64,000 nt of DNA. It comes from Bacteroidales bacterium UBA4814. GTDB taxonomy: Bacteria; Bacteroidota; Bacteroidia; Bacteroidales; UBA7960. Made by a program: the position numbers and the translations under genes. Below, in pieces: positions 26,383 to 35,845 of the stretch; positions within the stretch are counted from its first letter, which is position 1; every line of letters starts with the position of its first letter. The notes under the pieces were generated by a model. That model saw only the letters and a program-made list of their open reading frames with translations. It searched no databases and was not told where the DNA came from. The stretch is from NCBI GenBank assembly GCA_002402465.1, contig DHFW01000054.1:3673-67672 (forward strand). Reading direction: 5' to 3'.

Positions 26383-26390
26383 TATCTTTG
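26383..26390 (+). promoter_or_regulatory. -7 box (TATCTTTG) for glutaminase
   Basis: TATCTTTG lies 25 bp before the glutaminase ATG. Confidence 0.5.
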
Positions 26391-26415
26391 CATCTATTAT
26401 AAACAGGTCAATTTT

Positions 26416-27330
26416 ATGGATTATCAGGAAATCATTGACAGGATTTACCGGGAAGTGCAACCGTTGACTGCCCAGGGTAAAGTGGCAGACTATATTCCGG
26501 CACTATCGAGCGTAGACCGGAACAACCTGGGCATTAGCGTGCATCATACAAAGGGTGAGAAATATGGCGTTGGGCAGGTCAATATTCCTTTTTCAATACA
26601 GAGTATCTCTAAGGTTTTTTCGTTCACCCTGGCATATGAGGCCGTAGGCGAGGCCATATGGGAGCGGCTGGGTAAGGAACCTTCGGGCACGGCTTTTAAC
26701 TCACTGGTGCAGATCGAATACGAGCATGGTATTCCGCGCAACCCCTTTATCAATGCCGGTGCCCTGGTGGTAGCAGATATTATCCTTTCCAATTACCGGT
26801 ATCCCTGGCGCGAGTTTCTTGAGTTTGTTCGCAACATTAGCAACGACGATACCATTGATTCTAATGAGGAGGTTGCCCGCTCAGAAAAGGAAACCGGGCA
26901 CCGCAATGCGGCCCTGGCTCATTTAATGTATGGTTTCAAAAACATTAAAAACCCTGTTGAGGAAGTACTCGATTTTTACTTTATGCAGTGCGCCATTGAG
27001 ATGTGTGCCGAGAGCCTCTCGCGCTCCTTTCTTTTTTTGGCCAATCATGGAGTAGTGCCTTATTCGGGCGAAGCCCTGTTAAGCCTCAGCCAGGCCAAGC
27101 GCCTTAATGCCCTTATGCTTATGGCCGGACTATACAATGAGTCGGGCGATTTTGCCTATAAGGTGGGGTTGCCTGGAAAGAGTGGTGTGGGCGGCGGCAT
27201 TGTGGCTGTTTTTCCAAAAAACCTGAGCATCTGCGTGTGGTCGCCGGCCATAAATGAATACGGCAATTCCGTGGCCGGAATTGAAGCCCTAAAAAGATTT
27301 ACCTCTTATACCGAAATGTCTGTTTTCTAG
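26416..27330 (+). CDS. glsA: Glutaminase
   Basis: Hydrolyses L-glutamine to glutamate and ammonia in the cytosol. The 304 residues have the beta-lactamase-like fold of bacterial glutaminase. The nucleophile Ser63 and base Lys66 are in FSIQSISKVF. Family blocks NPFINAGALVV (about 115) and GLPGKSGVGGGIVAV (about 250-265) are intact. The gene is monocistronic between two divergent or separate promoters. In other bacteria GlsA supports acid resistance; nothing in the context tests that here. Confidence 0.96.
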   Translation: MDYQEIIDRIYREVQPLTAQGKVADYIPALSSVDRNNLGISVHHTKGEKYGVGQVNIPFSIQSISKVFSFTLAYEAVGEAIWERLGKEPSGTAFNSLVQIEYEHGIPRNPFINAGALVVADIILSNYRYPWREFLEFVRNISNDDTIDSNEEVARSEKETGHRNAALAHLMYGFKNIKNPVEEVLDFYFMQCAIEMCAESLSRSFLFLANHGVVPYSGEALLSLSQAKRLNALMLMAGLYNESGDFAYKVGLPGKSGVGGGIVAVFPKNLSICVWSPAINEYGNSVAGIEALKRFTSYTEMSVF

Positions 27331-27422
27331 GACTTAATGAAGCCATTTGTGCTTTTTGTTTCTTTATGAATGGCTTAACATTTTTTAACGCGCCCGCCGT
27401 AGGGCTTTGGGCGCTCATTACC

Positions 27423-27430
27423 TATTTTTG
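27423..27430 (+). promoter_or_regulatory. -7 box (TATTTTTG) for the MoxR-Bat operon
   Basis: TATTTTTG lies 29 bp before the MoxR start, in the only gap upstream of the 8 kb operon. Confidence 0.45.
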
Positions 27431-27459
27431 CGTCACCTAATAATTAACCTGTATCATTT

Positions 27460-28443
27460 ATGGACATAAAGGAATTGAACGAACGGATACAGCAGGAGAG
27501 TGCTTTTGTCGACATTCTGACCATGGAGATGAATAAGGTGATCGTGGGTCAGAAATACATGGTGGAGCGCCTGCTGATTGGCCTGCTTGCCAACGGCCAC
27601 ATTTTACTGGAGGGGGTGCCCGGGCTTGCCAAGACCCTGGCAATAAAATCGCTGGCAAACACCATTAAGGCGCGTTTCAGCCGCATTCAGTTTACCCCCG
27701 ATTTGCTGCCTGCCGACCTTATCGGCACTATGATTTACAGCCAGAAAAGCGAGGAGTTTGTGGTGCGCAAGGGGCCGGTTTTTGCCAATTTCATCCTTGC
27801 CGACGAGATTAACCGTGCGCCGGCTAAAGTGCAGAGCGCTTTGCTCGAGGCTATGCAGGAGCGGCAGGTTACCATTGGCGACCATAGCTTTGCCCTCGAT
27901 GAGCCCTTCCTGGTGCTGGCTACCGAAAACCCACTGGAGCAGGAAGGCACCTATCCCCTGCCCGAAGCCCAGGTAGACCGGTTTATGCTCAAGGTCATGA
28001 TTGGCTACCCTTCGCGCGAAGAAGAGAAGCTGATTATGCGCCGAAACATGCTGCAGGAGTTTCCGCAAACCAAACCTGTTCTCGAACCGGCCGACATTAC
28101 CAAGGCTCGCAATGTGGTGCGCGACGTTTACCTGGATGAAAAAATTGAGAGCTATATTACCGACATTGTTTTCGCCACCCGCTTCCCCGCCGATTTTAAA
28201 TTGGAAAAGTTTGTTCCGCTTATTAGCTATGGAGGCTCGCCAAGGGCAAGCATCAACCTGGCACTGGCCAGCAAGGCTTATGCCTTTATTAAGCGTCGGG
28301 GCTATGTAATTCCTGAAGATGTGCGTGCCGTTTGCGCCGATGTGCTGCGTCATCGTATCGGTCTTACTTACGAAGCCGAAGCTGAAAATATTACCACCGA
28401 AGACATTATCAACGAGATTCTCAACACGGTTGAAGTTCCTTAA
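27460..28443 (+). CDS. MoxR-type AAA+ ATPase
   Basis: Chaperone-like ATPase that acts with von Willebrand-domain proteins. The 327 residues have Walker A GVPGLAKT near 49-56, Walker B ILADEINRAPAK near 111-122 and the arginine-finger region PLPEAQVDRFMLK near 166-178. It is the first gene of the Bat operon, where MoxR is thought to remodel the VWA proteins at the membrane. The DUF58 gene follows by 11 bp. Confidence 0.95.
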   Translation: MDIKELNERIQQESAFVDILTMEMNKVIVGQKYMVERLLIGLLANGHILLEGVPGLAKTLAIKSLANTIKARFSRIQFTPDLLPADLIGTMIYSQKSEEFVVRKGPVFANFILADEINRAPAKVQSALLEAMQERQVTIGDHSFALDEPFLVLATENPLEQEGTYPLPEAQVDRFMLKVMIGYPSREEEKLIMRRNMLQEFPQTKPVLEPADITKARNVVRDVYLDEKIESYITDIVFATRFPADFKLEKFVPLISYGGSPRASINLALASKAYAFIKRRGYVIPEDVRAVCADVLRHRIGLTYEAEAENITTEDIINEILNTVEVP

Positions 28444-28454
28444 TCAATGTTGAA

Positions 28455-29324
28455 ATGGAAACCACCGATCTCTTAAAAAAGGTCAGGAAGATCGAGATTA
28501 AAACCAAAGGTCTTTCCAGCCAGATTTTTTCGGGGCATTACCACAGTGCCTTTAAGGGTCGCGGCATGGCTTTCACCGAGGTGAGGGAGTACCAGTATGG
28601 CGACGATATTAGAAGTATCGACTGGAACGTTACGGCACGCTTCAATCATCCTTACGTGAAGGTGTTTGAAGAGGAACGTGAGCTCACTGTGATGTTGCTG
28701 ATTGATGTAAGTGGATCCAATGAATTTGGCGCCGTGGGGATGCTCAAAGAAGATATGATCACCGAAATTGCAGGGGTGCTTGCATTTTCGGCCATCAACA
28801 ATAATGATAAGGTAGGGGTCATCTTTTTCAGCGACCGCATCGAAAAGTTTATTCCCCCTAAAAAAGGAAGCAGTCACATTTTGCGCATCATTAGGGAGTT
28901 AATTGATTTTAAGCCGGAAAACAAGGGAACCGACATTGCACAGGCACTGAAGTATCTGCGCAATCTGATTAAGAAGCGGTCCATCGCTTTTCTTATTTCT
29001 GACTTTAACGACCGGGATTTTGAGGATGCCTTGTCAATTGTCAGTAAAAAGCACGATTTGGTATGTATTCGGGTTTACGATCAGCGGGAGCAGGAGCTGC
29101 CACCCCTGGGAATCATGAAGTTTCGTGATGCAGAAACCGGAAAGATATACTGGATCGACACTTCGAGCAAAGGAGTGCAGGAGAAAGTGAAGCAATGGAA
29201 ACAGGAGCAGGAGAGATTCCTGGAAATCACCTTTACCAAGGCAGGGGTCGACCTGGTAAGCATACCCACCAACCGCGACTATGTGCCACCACTCATGAAT
29301 CTTTTCAGAAAAAGGAGTAATTAG
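28455..29324 (+). CDS. DUF58 domain protein with VWA-like fold
   Basis: A 289-residue cytoplasmic protein. The DUF58 signature REYQYGDDIRSIDWNVTAR lies near 45-63. A VWA-like region starts at LLIDVSGSNEFG (about 82-93), keeping the DxSxS metal site. Near 180 IAFLISDFNDRDF is the second strand/loop. It is the standard second gene of MoxR-Bat operons and is probably a MoxR client or adaptor. The exact role is unknown. Confidence 0.93.
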   Translation: METTDLLKKVRKIEIKTKGLSSQIFSGHYHSAFKGRGMAFTEVREYQYGDDIRSIDWNVTARFNHPYVKVFEEERELTVMLLIDVSGSNEFGAVGMLKEDMITEIAGVLAFSAINNNDKVGVIFFSDRIEKFIPPKKGSSHILRIIRELIDFKPENKGTDIAQALKYLRNLIKKRSIAFLISDFNDRDFEDALSIVSKKHDLVCIRVYDQREQELPPLGIMKFRDAETGKIYWIDTSSKGVQEKVKQWKQEQERFLEITFTKAGVDLVSIPTNRDYVPPLMNLFRKRSN

Positions 29325-29330
29325 GATAAC

Positions 29331-30326
29331 ATGCCGAATATTAATAAGTTAAAATATTATCCGCTTTTGCTGACCAGGGCTTTCAACCTTGTTCTGGTAT
29401 TTGCTTTAGTGCAGGCAGGATTCGTTTTAGCCAGTTCTCCGCAAGTCAGGGTCAGGCTGGAGCCCGAATCCATAAAAATAGGGCAGCGGGCCGGCTTTTT
29501 TATCGAATTGGATGCACCGGCACAAAGTATAGTGCATTGGCCGGCCTTTTCAGATAGTCTGGCAAAACAAATTGAAGTCCTTTCCTTCGGTCGTATTGAT
29601 ACCCTTTCGGCCGATGGACAGCAATATACCCTGGCGCAGCAACTGCTTATCACTGCCTGGGAGCCTGGTTTCATTGCCATTGCCCCTGCACCATTTTTGC
29701 TGGCCATAAATGGGGACTCATTGCTTGTCGAATCAGAACCCTTGCTATTGCAAGTGCAGGCTCCTGAACTGGCTGAAGATGCAGTTCCTTATGACATAAA
29801 ACCGATTTTCAAGGTTCCTGTTACCCTGGCCGAAGTGTTTCCCTGGCTGCTGGCCGGTTTTGTGTTGGCACTGCTTGCCTGGCTTTTTTGGCGATACCTC
29901 AAAAAGCGCAAAGCCAAACCCGCAGCAGAAAGTATTTGGGAGAAGCCCGAAATTCCTGCTCATATTGCAGCTATTTCGAGCCTTGAAAGCTTAAAAAACA
30001 AAAAGTTATGGCAAAGTGGTAAAGTAAAACTTTATTATAGTGAGCTTACTTTTATTTTGCGCATGTACCTCGAAAAACGTTTCAGGATTATTGCCCTTGA
30101 AATGACTTCGTCCGAAATTCTGCAGGCGGTTCCGGCCCATCTCAAGGAAGAAGAACAAATCGAATGGCTGAGGTTTATCCTGGAATTAGCCGACCTGGTT
30201 AAGTTTGCCCGTTACCAACCCCAGCCACAGCAGAATGAAGAGTGCATGGACCTTGCCCTGGAGTTTGTGCAACGAAATATTCCGCCCCCTGAAAAGGAGG
30301 CTGGTAAGAATAAAACCGGAGAATAA
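29331..30326 (+). CDS. Bat-operon membrane protein with BatD-like/DUF4381-like layout
   Basis: A 331-residue protein starting 6 bp after the DUF58 gene. It has a signal segment (about 12-35) and a periplasmic beta-rich domain (about 37-145, VRVRLEPESIKIGQRAGF). One membrane helix lies at about 165-188 (WLLAGFVLALLAWLFWRYL). A cytoplasmic part with LYYSELTFILRMYLEKRF follows, as in proteins of the same position in other Bat operons. It is probably an envelope partner of the VWA proteins. The family name is uncertain. Confidence 0.7.
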   Translation: MPNINKLKYYPLLLTRAFNLVLVFALVQAGFVLASSPQVRVRLEPESIKIGQRAGFFIELDAPAQSIVHWPAFSDSLAKQIEVLSFGRIDTLSADGQQYTLAQQLLITAWEPGFIAIAPAPFLLAINGDSLLVESEPLLLQVQAPELAEDAVPYDIKPIFKVPVTLAEVFPWLLAGFVLALLAWLFWRYLKKRKAKPAAESIWEKPEIPAHIAAISSLESLKNKKLWQSGKVKLYYSELTFILRMYLEKRFRIIALEMTSSEILQAVPAHLKEEEQIEWLRFILELADLVKFARYQPQPQQNEECMDLALEFVQRNIPPPEKEAGKNKTGE

Positions 30327-30384
30327 GGAAAAATCCTGCTGTTATTTTGCAGGAAGTAGGTTAAAAACTGAATCAGACAACATT

Positions 30385-31374
30385 GTGGATATAACTTTTG
30401 CATACAAGCCTTTTTTATTGCTCTTGGCAGTTATTCCGCTGCTGGTAGCTTGGTATGTGTGGAAGCATCGCGATTATAGTCCCGACATACGTTTTGCGCA
30501 TTCGGTTTTTGCGGAAGGAGTGCGAAAAAGCTTACGGCTTCGCCTGCTGCATTTGCCTTTTGTGCTACGCATGCTGGTTTTGGCTCTGCTCATGGTGGCA
30601 CTTGCCAGACCGCAGTCTTCTTCGCGTTCGCATGATGTGAGCGTGGAAGGCATCGACATAATGATCGCGCTCGACATTTCGGGCTCCATGCTAGCCGAAG
30701 ACTTCCGCCCCAATCGCCTGGAAGCGGCCAAGCAAACCGCCCTCGAGTTTATTGAAATGCGGCCTGCCGACCGCCTGGGCATGACCGTTTTCAGTGGCGA
30801 GAGTTTTACTTTGTGTCCCCTGACTACCGATCATGTGCTGTTAAAAGAGCTTGCCTCCGGGGTAAAAACCGGGATGGTTGAGGATGGCACGGCAATTGGC
30901 GATGGGCTGGCCACGGCCATCAATCGTTTGCGCGAAAGCCAGGCCATTAGCAAGGTGGTTATTTTGCTTACGGATGGAATAAACAATGCCGGTGTGATTG
31001 ACCCGCTGACTGCAGCAGAGATTGCCAGTGTGTATGGCATTAGGGTTTATACCATTGGGGTGGGCAGCAAGGGCAGTGTCCCCTACCCTTTTCAAACCCC
31101 TTTGGGTGTGCAGTACCGTCAGGTGGAAATTCCGGTGGATGAAGAACTGCTTCAGCAAATGGCCGAAATGACTGGCGGCAGCTATTATTGGGCCGACAGT
31201 CAGAGTAAGCTGCTGGAAATTTACGAAGAAATTGATCAGATGGAACGCACCCGCATTGATGTGACCGAATATACCCGCAAAACTGATGAATATCTGCCCC
31301 TGGTGTTGCTGGCATTCTTGCTGTTGGGTCTCGAACTGGTTTTGAAAAACACCTGGTTGCGAACCAATCCCTGA
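30385..31374 (+). CDS. batA: VWA domain protein BatA
   Basis: Inner membrane VWA protein of the aerotolerance operon. I place the start at GTG 30385 (VDITFAYKPFLLLLAVIPLL), the usual N-terminus of BatA; the only upstream ATG in frame (30205) lies inside the preceding gene and gives an unrelated extension. The resulting 329 residues have two N-terminal helices (about 8-25 and 55-75) and a VWA domain with MIDAS DISGSMLAED near 93. A C-terminal helix (about 305-325) follows. The partner BatB is 18 bp downstream. Confidence 0.88.
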   Translation: MDITFAYKPFLLLLAVIPLLVAWYVWKHRDYSPDIRFAHSVFAEGVRKSLRLRLLHLPFVLRMLVLALLMVALARPQSSSRSHDVSVEGIDIMIALDISGSMLAEDFRPNRLEAAKQTALEFIEMRPADRLGMTVFSGESFTLCPLTTDHVLLKELASGVKTGMVEDGTAIGDGLATAINRLRESQAISKVVILLTDGINNAGVIDPLTAAEIASVYGIRVYTIGVGSKGSVPYPFQTPLGVQYRQVEIPVDEELLQQMAEMTGGSYYWADSQSKLLEIYEEIDQMERTRIDVTEYTRKTDEYLPLVLLAFLLLGLELVLKNTWLRTNP

Positions 31375-31392
31375 TAAAAGGAGTCCTGGTTT

Positions 31393-32427
31393 ATGGAAAT
31401 ATTAAAATTTGAAAACCCACAGTATTTTTATCTTCTGGCGCTCATTCCGCTGCTGCTGGTGCTTTTCTGGATTTCGTGGCATTTTCGCCGAAGGGCCCTT
31501 AAGCGGTTTGGGCAAGACCATGTTGTACGCTCGCTGATGCCATGGCGCTCCGTGCGCAGGCCATGGATTAAATTTTTCCTGCTTTTGATGGCTTTCTCTA
31601 TGCTGGTTCTGGCCCTGGCAAACCCCTTGGTGGGAAGCCGCATGCAGGAAGTCAGGCGTGAAGGGATAGATGTGATCATTGCCCTGGATGTTAGCCGCAG
31701 TATGATGGCCGAAGATATACGCCCAAACAGGTTGGAGCGTGCAAAAATGGCCGTTTCCAGGCTGATCGATCGGCTCGAAAATGACAGGGTCGGACTGGTG
31801 GTGTTTGCTGGCCATGCCATTACCCAGGTGCCTGTCACCACCGACCATTCTGCCGCAAAAATGATGTTACGAACGGTAACCACTAATTCAGTATCGGTTC
31901 AGGGAACCGCCATTGGCAGTGCAATAGAGCGGGCCCTGGCCTCGTTTCCTGGCGATGACCTTCAGAATAAGGTACTGATCATCATCTCCGATGGCGAGAA
32001 TCACCTCGACGATCCCTTGGTTCAGGCCCGCATGGCCGCCGAAAGGGGTGTTACCATACACACCGTGGGTATTGGAACCCAGTCTGGTGCACCTATTCCG
32101 GTTTATCAGAACAATCAGCTCTCGGGCTTTTTGCGCGACAACCAGGGCAACACCGTGGTGTCGCGATACGACGAAGCTACCCTGCGAGCCATCGCCCATA
32201 CCACCGGCGGTGTATTCAGGCATGGAACAGGAGCCGATATGGGTCTAAACAGCATCCTCGATGAGATCAGAAAAGTGGAAAAGAATACCTTTGAAACCAT
32301 GGTGTTTGCCGACTATCAGAGCCGTTTTCATTATTTTGTGACCCTGGCTTTGTTGTTTCTTCTGCTGGAGATTTTTATTTTTGAAAGAAAGAATAAATGG
32401 CTGGAAAAGATCAAATTATTTAGTTAA
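31393..32427 (+). CDS. batB: VWA domain protein BatB
   Basis: A 344-residue paralogue of BatA. Two membrane helices lie at about 10-30 and 58-78, then a VWA domain with MIDAS DVSRSMMAED near 97-106 and the second motif region VQGTAIGSAI near 170. A C-terminal helix follows (about 310-330). It has the same fold order as BatA, consistent with a tandem duplication that is standard for these operons. It is thought to work with MoxR at the membrane. Confidence 0.92.
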   Translation: MEILKFENPQYFYLLALIPLLLVLFWISWHFRRRALKRFGQDHVVRSLMPWRSVRRPWIKFFLLLMAFSMLVLALANPLVGSRMQEVRREGIDVIIALDVSRSMMAEDIRPNRLERAKMAVSRLIDRLENDRVGLVVFAGHAITQVPVTTDHSAAKMMLRTVTTNSVSVQGTAIGSAIERALASFPGDDLQNKVLIIISDGENHLDDPLVQARMAAERGVTIHTVGIGTQSGAPIPVYQNNQLSGFLRDNQGNTVVSRYDEATLRAIAHTTGGVFRHGTGADMGLNSILDEIRKVEKNTFETMVFADYQSRFHYFVTLALLFLLLEIFIFERKNKWLEKIKLFS

Positions 32428-32449
32428 TTTTTAGCATTGCTTTAAAAAT

Positions 32450-33118
32450 ATGAAACGATTAATGCTTATCATTCTGGTTTTGATTTTGATACTGCCTGGC
32501 ATGGTGCAAGCCCAGGAGCGCCGTAATTTGCGCCAAGGCAACAAGTTATACCGGGACGAAAAGTTTAACGATGCTGAAATTCGCTATCGGCGGTCGCTCG
32601 AAGAAAATCCGCAAAACATTAAAGGCATGTTCAACCTGGGTAATGCCTTGTATCGTCAGGGACGTTTTGAAGAGGCGGCCGAAATATTTGGGGGGCTTTC
32701 GCAGTTTGCCCCCGGCGAGCGCGAAAAAGCCTTTGCATATCACAACCTGGGAAATACGCATTTACAATCGCAAAAATATGCCGAAAGTGTGGAGGCATAC
32801 AAGAATGCCCTGCGCATCAATCCTGATGATGAACAAACCCGGCACAACCTGGCCTATGCCATGCGCCTGCTGCAAGAGCAACCCCCGCAAGATCAGGAGG
32901 GCGATGGGAATGAGGATCAGGAACAGGAACAAGAACAAGAACAGAACCAGGATCAGCCGGAGGATCATCAGCAACAGCAGCCCCGTCCTGACCAGATTTC
33001 GCCCCAGGATGCCGAAAGGATTCTGGATGCCTTGAATCAAAAAGAACAGAATGTGCAGGAAGACGTGAAACGTGAACAAACCCAGCGCGCGCCTGTTCGT
33101 CAAGAAAGAGAATGGTAA
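32450..33118 (+). CDS. batC: TPR protein BatC
   Basis: A 222-residue periplasmic TPR protein. The signal peptide (about 1-22) is followed by three TPR units (for example GMFNLGNALYRQGRFEEAAE near 60-80 and AYHNLGNTHLQSQKYAESVE near 97-116). From about 145 to 185 there is a low-complexity Gln/Glu/Asp/Pro stretch (QEGDGNEDQEQEQEQ). The tail is highly charged. Its stop overlaps the earliest possible BatD start, and the BatD start at 33130 is 11 bp further on. Confidence 0.9.
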   Translation: MKRLMLIILVLILILPGMVQAQERRNLRQGNKLYRDEKFNDAEIRYRRSLEENPQNIKGMFNLGNALYRQGRFEEAAEIFGGLSQFAPGEREKAFAYHNLGNTHLQSQKYAESVEAYKNALRINPDDEQTRHNLAYAMRLLQEQPPQDQEGDGNEDQEQEQEQEQNQDQPEDHQQQQPRPDQISPQDAERILDALNQKEQNVQEDVKREQTQRAPVRQEREW

Positions 33119-33129
33119 AAGCAGAACCC

Positions 33130-34977
33130 ATGAACAGAAAGGCATTATGTGTTTGGCTCTTTAGTCTGTTATTTGTATTGCCGGTTTCGGCCATTGAGGT
33201 GAACTTCACCGCCTCGGCTCCCGCGCAGGTTGCTGTTGGCGAAAGGTTCCGGGTAGTGTATACTGCCAATAAGCGTCCGGCCAGTTTCAACGGGCCTACA
33301 TTTGGCGAGTTTCGCGTGCTTTCTGGTCCAAGCCAGTCTTCCAGCTCGTCCACGCAAATCATTAACGGGAAGGTGACCCATTCCGAAAATTATTCTTTTA
33401 CTTATATATTGGAGGCTACCCGTGAAGGCACTTTTACCATTTCGGAGGCCACCATCTTGGTCGATGGTAAAACCATCAGCTCCAACGCGCTTACCATCAG
33501 GGTTTCTGGCCAGGCCTCGCAGGGGGCGTCACCCTCTGCTCCTTCACCAGGGCAGCCACAGGCGCCCCAGGTACAGGGTGTGGGCGATCGAGATATTTTC
33601 CTCCGGGCGGTGGTGAGCAATTCCAATCCGTATCAGGGGCAGGCAGTTACCGTTACCTATAAGCTGTATACACGAGTGCAGGTATCACAGTACAGTATTG
33701 AAAAACTGCCGGCCTATCAGGGCTTCTGGGCCGAAGAGGTGGCATCTGGCGGCCAGCCCCAGGTAACCGAAGAAGTTATTGATGGGCAGCGATACAATGT
33801 GGCTACCATACGCCAGGTGGTGATTTTCCCGCAAAGGGCCGGAGAGTTGACCATAGAGCCCCTCGATGTGCAGACACTGGTTCGGGTGAGTGCTCCCCGC
33901 CGAAGTGGCAGCCTGATCGATGAGTTTTTTGGAGGTTCGCTTTTCGGCGGATTTCAAAATGTGGAGCGCTCATTGCGATCGAACCAGATACAGATGAACG
34001 TAAGGCCCCTGCCAGCACAAAATCGTCCACCATCTTTTAAAGGAATGGTGGGCAACTTCGAGCTGAATACCAGCCTGAATCCGCTCGAAGTCAATGTGAA
34101 CGAGCCGGTAACCCTTACTCTGAGCATTAACGGAAGCGGAAACCTGCGTATGCTTGAAAAGCCCGAAATACAGTTTCCGGCCAATCTGGAAGCCTTCGAC
34201 CCAAATATTACCGACAATATCCGGGTGTCGGCCGCTGGGGTGTCGGGAAGCAGGCAGTATGAGTATTTACTCATTCCGCGCACAGGAGGTACTTTTGAAA
34301 TTTCCCCCATTCAGTTCAGTTTTTTCGATCCGGCAAGCGGACGTTATGTAACGCGCTCAAGCCCAGCTTATACGTTGACGGTGAGCGGAAGTTCCCTGGC
34401 GGCTGGCGAAAGTTCCGGACTTGGCAGGCAGGAAGAGGTTCAGTACCTTACTTCCGATATCCGGTTTATCAATAACACCCTGTTCAGCCTGCGGCCCATG
34501 GGGAGTTTATTTTATCGCAGCACCTTATTTTATCTCCTCTTAGCAAGTCCTGTTTTGCTTTTCGCCTTTTTCCTGGTTTTTTGGAGAAGACATATACGCT
34601 TGCAGAGCGATACGGCCTTGCTGCGCAACCGCAAGGCACAAAAAATGGCGCAGAAACGCCTGAAAAAGGCAGGTATTTTTCTTAAAAACGGTAACAGCAG
34701 CGAGTTTTACGACGAGATTTTCAGGGCTCTCTGGGGATACCTTTCCGACAAGCTCAGCATTCCGGTTTCCAGGCTGAATAAAGAGCAGGTATCCGATGTG
34801 TTTCAGCAAAAGGGGGTACAGCCCGGGCTGGCTGCCAAATTTATGGAAGCGCTGAATGAATGCGAGTTTGCAAGGTTCGCCCCGGGTTCGCCCCAAACCC
34901 GTATGGACGAAACCTATCAACGCGCCCTCGATACCATTGTTACCCTCGAAAAGGAATTGAAAAACAAAAAGTTTTAA
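33130..34977 (+). CDS. batD: BatD (oxygen tolerance) envelope protein
   Basis: A large periplasmic-facing protein with a C-terminal membrane anchor, part of the Bat aerotolerance set. I used ATG 33130, which begins a proper signal peptide (MNRKALCVWLFSLLFVLPVS), rather than 33112. The 615 residues show repeated Ig-like beta domains (VNFTASAPAQVAVGERFRVV, FLRAVVSNSNPYQGQAVTVT, NVNEPVTLTLSINGSGNLRM). A Ser/Pro/Gln linker lies near 135-155, one helix near 460-480, and a cytoplasmic C-terminal domain. Confidence 0.9.
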   Translation: MNRKALCVWLFSLLFVLPVSAIEVNFTASAPAQVAVGERFRVVYTANKRPASFNGPTFGEFRVLSGPSQSSSSSTQIINGKVTHSENYSFTYILEATREGTFTISEATILVDGKTISSNALTIRVSGQASQGASPSAPSPGQPQAPQVQGVGDRDIFLRAVVSNSNPYQGQAVTVTYKLYTRVQVSQYSIEKLPAYQGFWAEEVASGGQPQVTEEVIDGQRYNVATIRQVVIFPQRAGELTIEPLDVQTLVRVSAPRRSGSLIDEFFGGSLFGGFQNVERSLRSNQIQMNVRPLPAQNRPPSFKGMVGNFELNTSLNPLEVNVNEPVTLTLSINGSGNLRMLEKPEIQFPANLEAFDPNITDNIRVSAAGVSGSRQYEYLLIPRTGGTFEISPIQFSFFDPASGRYVTRSSPAYTLTVSGSSLAAGESSGLGRQEEVQYLTSDIRFINNTLFSLRPMGSLFYRSTLFYLLLASPVLLFAFFLVFWRRHIRLQSDTALLRNRKAQKMAQKRLKKAGIFLKNGNSSEFYDEIFRALWGYLSDKLSIPVSRLNKEQVSDVFQQKGVQPGLAAKFMEALNECEFARFAPGSPQTRMDETYQRALDTIVTLEKELKNKKF

Positions 34978-34981
34978 TCTT

Positions 34982-35740
34982 ATGAAGAACCTGGCCTTTT
35001 GGTTGTCCGGTTTGCTTTTTCTTATGCCTTTGCTGGCGAAGGCTGATTCTGCCGACATAATCAGGCAAGCCAACGAGGCTTACGTTGATGGGCAATATTC
35101 TTATGCCATTGAGCTTTACGAGTCATTACTTGAACAGAAACTTGAATCCCCCGAATTGTACTACAACCTGGGCAACGCCTATTTTAAGGAAAACCTTTTG
35201 GGGGCTGCTATTCTGAATTATGAACGGGCACTTAAGTTAAAGCCTTCTGACGAAAATACGCTTTTTAACCTGGAAGTGGCCCGCGCCCGCACCATTGATC
35301 GAATCAACCCGGTTCCATTGATTTTTTATGAAAGATGGTGGAAAAATTTCTATGGTATGTTGAGTGTTGATGGGTGGTCATGGCTGCTTATTGTGATGCT
35401 AATTGCCATGCTTTTATCGCTTGGAGGTTTTTTCTTTTCCCGGACGCGGGGCATGAAGAAGACGGCCTTTGGCATTTCCATGGTTTTTGTTGTTGCTTTG
35501 CTGGTTAGTCTTGCTGCAACCCGTGCCCAGTACCACAACACCCACAAACGCTTGGATGCCATTGTGATGGTGCCCCGGGCCACAGCTAAAAGCTCGCCCG
35601 GTGAGGCCAGTCCCGACCTGTTTGTGATACACGAGGGCAGCAAGGCCCGCATCACGGGCGAACTGGGCGAATGGTATGAGATTCGGCTGGAAAACGGCAA
35701 CGTGGGCTGGGTGAAGAAATCGGCCCTGGAGATCATTTAA
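34982..35740 (+). CDS. batE: BatE: TPR plus SH3-like protein
   Basis: Last gene of the Bat operon, starting 4 bp after batD. The 252 residues contain a signal peptide (about 1-20) and TPR units (about 22-95, YYNLGNAYFKENLLGAAILN). Two membrane helices lie near 135-155 and 162-180, then a C-terminal SH3b domain (about 195-252, ending GWVKKSALEII). The SH3b suggests contact with the cell wall. The hairpin at 35739-35781 follows. Confidence 0.88.
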   Translation: MKNLAFWLSGLLFLMPLLAKADSADIIRQANEAYVDGQYSYAIELYESLLEQKLESPELYYNLGNAYFKENLLGAAILNYERALKLKPSDENTLFNLEVARARTIDRINPVPLIFYERWWKNFYGMLSVDGWSWLLIVMLIAMLLSLGGFFFSRTRGMKKTAFGISMVFVVALLVSLAATRAQYHNTHKRLDAIVMVPRATAKSSPGEASPDLFVIHEGSKARITGELGEWYEIRLENGNVGWVKKSALEII

Positions 35741-35781
35741 AAAGCCTGCGCAAAACCAAAAAAAAGTTCTTACGCAGGCTT
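35739..35781 (-). terminator. Terminator for the minus-strand Spy-sigma-transketolase unit
   Basis: Stem AAGCCTGCG (35742-35750) / CGCAGGCTT (35773-35781). On the minus strand it is followed by a T run (plus A's 35739-35743). It lies between convergent batE and the Spy-like gene and may also stop batE transcripts. Confidence 0.78.
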
Positions 35782-35845
35782 ATGTAAAGGGGAATAAGGG
35801 GTAATCCCCCTCTGGGAACCGGGATTTTAATGGAAGCAAAACCCT

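Noticed and set aside
32880..33000. Possible repeat array in batC
   Set aside because: It is a low-complexity Gln/Glu coding stretch, not a CRISPR or tandem-repeat element.
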